DNA from: an uncultured Lachnospiraceae bacterium
GTDB taxonomy: Bacteria > Bacillota > Clostridia > Lachnospirales > Lachnospiraceae
Reading direction: 5' to 3'
NCBI GenBank assembly: GCA_910588845.1
Contig: CAJURU010000048.1
Coordinates: 1-14,534, forward strand
Length of the DNA: 14,534 nt
Notes under the pieces: model-generated
Told to the model about the DNA's origin: nothing
The model's input: the letters and a program-made list of their open reading frames with translations, nothing else
The model's database searches: none
Translations under genes and position numbers: made by a program
Shown here: in pieces, positions 12,086 through 14,534 of the stretch
How the letters are laid out: each line of letters opens with the position of its first letter
Position numbering within the stretch: the first letter of the stretch is position 1

Positions 12086-14480
12086 TTTATTGGTAAATGC
12101 TATAAATAGATATAATGAAGAAGATGTGAAAAGTAGAATTAGATTGAGGGATTTGGTATGCATCATTTCAGATGATGAAAAATTAAAGAGTGACCCGCTT
12201 ATTCGGGAGCTGCTCTATACAGCTTCACAAAAAATGCGCATTTTTGGATATAATGTACATAATGGCTTTTATAAAGATGATATTTTTATAGAGTTGAATC
12301 CATCAGAGCTAATGTATTTGCGAAATCAGAGTATTTGTAAGCGTTATCAGTCAAAGGTTAGAAAAAATAATATACTTGATAAGACACAACAGGATATGAT
12401 TGATTTTTATCAGTCTTTAAAGCAGAAAAGAATGCTGGTAAGCGCCCCGACATCTTATGGAAAAACATTTATTATGCGTGAAATTCTGTATTTAAATTAT
12501 CAGAGGTATCGTAACGTTCTACTTGTATTTCCAACAGTGGCTTTGCTTCGGGAAAATGCAATAAAAATGGATGAATTAAACCGGGAAAAGGAAATGGGCT
12601 ATCATGTCGTTAAATCAATTGATAATGAGATTGATGGGGAACAAAGGAATATTTTTGTGTTCACTCCAGAGAGAACATTGCAGTTGTTAGCAAATTATCC
12701 TGATATTGAAATAGATTTTTTTTTCTATGATGAAATGTATAAAATTGATGAGGATTTTTGTAAGGATGACTTAGAAGATAGTGAGGAAGAATCAAATAAG
12801 AATAATCCCTATAAAAATGGCAGCACTTTTTTGGATGATGGTAGAGCTAAAACATTTCGTATTTGCTTATATTTGCTTTCTAAAAAAGTAAATGATTATT
12901 ATTTGGCGGGTCCAAATTTGAAAAAAGAAAAATTTGGGTTAGGAATGCAGAGATATATATACGTGAACAATATTCAGGTCAGAGAAATTGAATTTGAGCC
13001 AACAAAAAGAATTCAAGTAAAAGCCTATAACAGTAAAATTGAAGAAGATTATACCGATTTGTTTTATTTACCAAAGCCGGAATCTATAAAAATGAGAAAA
13101 ACTAAAAATGATAGAATCTGCGATGTGGTTAAGTATATTGAGAGCAGGGGATATGGAGCAACCATGCTGTATTGTACAACTCCATCTAAAGCGAATGAGT
13201 ATGCTTCCAAGCTGGCGCAAAATCATCATGGAAAAATTATTACAGACAATAGGTTTTCTATGTTTATTAAACATTTGAAAAGAACTTATAATATAGAGGG
13301 CTCCATAAAAGAATGGAGTTTTATAAATGTATTGGAAAAAGGATTCGGCATGCATCACGGAAAAATGCCCAAATATATTCAAAAAGAGGTATTAGATTTA
13401 TTTAATGATGGTGTATATGATTTACTTTTTTGTACCTCAACCATTGTAGAAGGGGTCAATACGGATGCAAAGAATATGGTAGTATTAAACCATAAAAAGG
13501 GCAGCAGCGAATTAACGGTTTTTGACTTCAAAAACATTATTGGAAGAGCTGGAAGATATTATCATAATTTTGTTGGGAGATACTTTTTGATGGATAAGGA
13601 ACTGGCAAAGTTTGAACAGGCAGAAGATATGAGATTGAATTTTGTTACTTATGATGAGCAGGATATAGACGAAATTGATATAGATAATTCTGAATATAGT
13701 GACTTGGCACATGGGAACAGGCTGATAAAAGAAAGAAGGGCAGAAGAACAGGGGGAATATTTAGTAACGGATACGGTTTTCATAAAAAACAGGCTGATAA
13801 AAAAAGAATATCAGGAAGAACTTTTGCGATTTTTGTTAAATAATGATTTTTTATATGATAAATTTTATGCTTATACAGATTATACAGATATACTTTTGGC
13901 ATTTACAAAATATCATGCTATGAGTACAGTCTTAGATATATTTTATCAGTCTGGTTTGATTGACGAATCTGTTGGTAAAAGGTATAAAGGCATAAGCCAC
14001 ACTTATTGTAGCGAGGGATTCCGGGGATTGTTAAAATATGAAATTGTTAGTAGTCGAGAAGAGAAATTTGATAAGAAAGGCGATAAAGTCAAAAATAAAA
14101 GTATTGACAGAGCGTATATGGATGCGTTTAAAACACAGAAAGATATTATTGAACATAAATTTCCTAAATTACTATCGTTATTTGAAGTTATTTTTTTGCA
14201 TGCCTCTTCTATTAAAGGCATAAAGATAGAAAATTTTACGCTTTCTCGGGTGATGCGGTTTTATGAGACAGGTGTGAAAAGCTATTTCGGAGAGCAATTA
14301 GTTGAGTTTGGATTCCCTGTTGACGCAATTAAAAAGATTGAAGATGCTAATGCCGGTTTGTTGTCTATGAATGCGGAGACTAGTAAAAGATATGTGAGAG
14401 AGCATTTATCAAGAATTAAGAGCGTATTAGATGAGTATGAGAGTAAATTGATTGAAAAAGCGCTAAAATCTATTTTTTAA
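12069..14480 (+). CDS. hamB: HamB-like superfamily-2 helicase of a Hachiman defence system
   Basis: This roughly 803-residue helicase partners the HamA nuclease. Numbered from the ATG at 12069, motif I is SAPTSYGKT (125-133, K132), motif II is DEMY (D221, E222), motif V region is STIVEGVNT and motif VI is IIGRAGRY (G492-R496). After a roughly 90-residue N-terminal region these form two RecA-like domains, followed by about 290 residues of helical C-terminal part without recognisable motif. HamB is thought to hold HamA in check and release it when it meets damaged or phage DNA. I chose 12069 because it has nearby purine-rich ribosome sites (GAGGGG, GAAGGA); an in-frame ATG at 12057 would add 4 residues. 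An acidic insert (EDSEEESNKN) follows motif II. All motifs look functional. The gene ends 54 bases before the window edge, with no terminator seen. Confidence 0.85.
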   Translation: MQNYVNLLVNAINRYNEEDVKSRIRLRDLVCIISDDEKLKSDPLIRELLYTASQKMRIFGYNVHNGFYKDDIFIELNPSELMYLRNQSICKRYQSKVRKNNILDKTQQDMIDFYQSLKQKRMLVSAPTSYGKTFIMREILYLNYQRYRNVLLVFPTVALLRENAIKMDELNREKEMGYHVVKSIDNEIDGEQRNIFVFTPERTLQLLANYPDIEIDFFFYDEMYKIDEDFCKDDLEDSEEESNKNNPYKNGSTFLDDGRAKTFRICLYLLSKKVNDYYLAGPNLKKEKFGLGMQRYIYVNNIQVREIEFEPTKRIQVKAYNSKIEEDYTDLFYLPKPESIKMRKTKNDRICDVVKYIESRGYGATMLYCTTPSKANEYASKLAQNHHGKIITDNRFSMFIKHLKRTYNIEGSIKEWSFINVLEKGFGMHHGKMPKYIQKEVLDLFNDGVYDLLFCTSTIVEGVNTDAKNMVVLNHKKGSSELTVFDFKNIIGRAGRYYHNFVGRYFLMDKELAKFEQAEDMRLNFVTYDEQDIDEIDIDNSEYSDLAHGNRLIKERRAEEQGEYLVTDTVFIKNRLIKKEYQEELLRFLLNNDFLYDKFYAYTDYTDILLAFTKYHAMSTVLDIFYQSGLIDESVGKRYKGISHTYCSEGFRGLLKYEIVSSREEKFDKKGDKVKNKSIDRAYMDAFKTQKDIIEHKFPKLLSLFEVIFLHASSIKGIKIENFTLSRVMRFYETGVKSYFGEQLVEFGFPVDAIKKIEDANAGLLSMNAETSKRYVREHLSRIKSVLDEYESKLIEKALKSIF

Positions 14481-14534
14481 GGTAGTGTAAATAAGTTTGT
14501 GTTTTTGGAAATAAATGGCTCCTTTTTGGTAAGA
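14481..14534. other. Possible edge of an insertion sequence after hamB
   Basis: Directly after the hamB stop, GGTAGTGTAAATAAGTTTGT resembles, from memory, the terminal repeats of IS256-type (mutator) elements of Clostridia. The window ends too soon to see a transposase or the second end, so this is only a hint. No terminator for hamB is visible in these 54 bases. Confidence 0.22.

Overview
The window looks like chromosomal accessory DNA from a low-to-mid GC Firmicute, most likely a gut Clostridia/Lachnospiraceae member. This rests on strong GGAGG-type ribosome sites, sigma-A promoters with 17-bp spacers, and protein types (TnpV, BlaR1/BlaI, a BcrA-type ABC system with its two-component pair) that are typical of that group; no taxonomic marker gene is present. 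The first 9 kb is richer in GC than the last 3.4 kb, which is clearly AT-rich.

Layout. 1-334: the cut-off start of a TnpV-like transposon gene and a short unidentified coding remnant. 411-1757: a bacteriohemerythrin / CheX-like / receiver-domain fusion with its own promoter and terminator. 1873-5399: an intact response regulator, BcrA-type ABC ATPase, ABC-2 permease and histidine kinase, a typical antimicrobial-peptide sensing and resistance set. 5440-9050: a beta-lactam response locus. A MecA-like penicillin-binding protein gene converges on blaR1, which follows blaI. Promoters and BlaI-type operators in front of both units look intact and blaI is intact, but the PBP and blaR1 genes both carry internal deletions and frameshifts. 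9051-9807: a hicA-hicB toxin-antitoxin pair in which the toxin has an internal stop codon and the antitoxin is whole. 9959-11067: a two-domain type I restriction specificity gene (hsdS) ruined by a frameshift in a G run, stop codons, a deletion and the insertion of a 98-bp palindromic MITE-like element flanked by 5-bp direct repeats. 11129-14480: an intact overlapping pair, a DUF1837/HamA nuclease and a HamB superfamily-2 helicase, which I read as a Hachiman (AbpAB-like) anti-phage defence system. The final 54 bases may be the edge of an insertion sequence.

The most striking pattern is the contrast between a contiguous graveyard of four broken genes (5.5-11.1 kb), where the regulators BlaI and HicB survive while their partners are dead, and the intact defence operon next to it. 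The candidates for something less described are the four-cysteine cluster in the HamA N-terminus, the MITE-like element, the paired 17-bp repeats in front of hicA and hicB, and the hemerythrin-CheX-receiver fusion. All family calls are from memory of motifs; no database search was possible.
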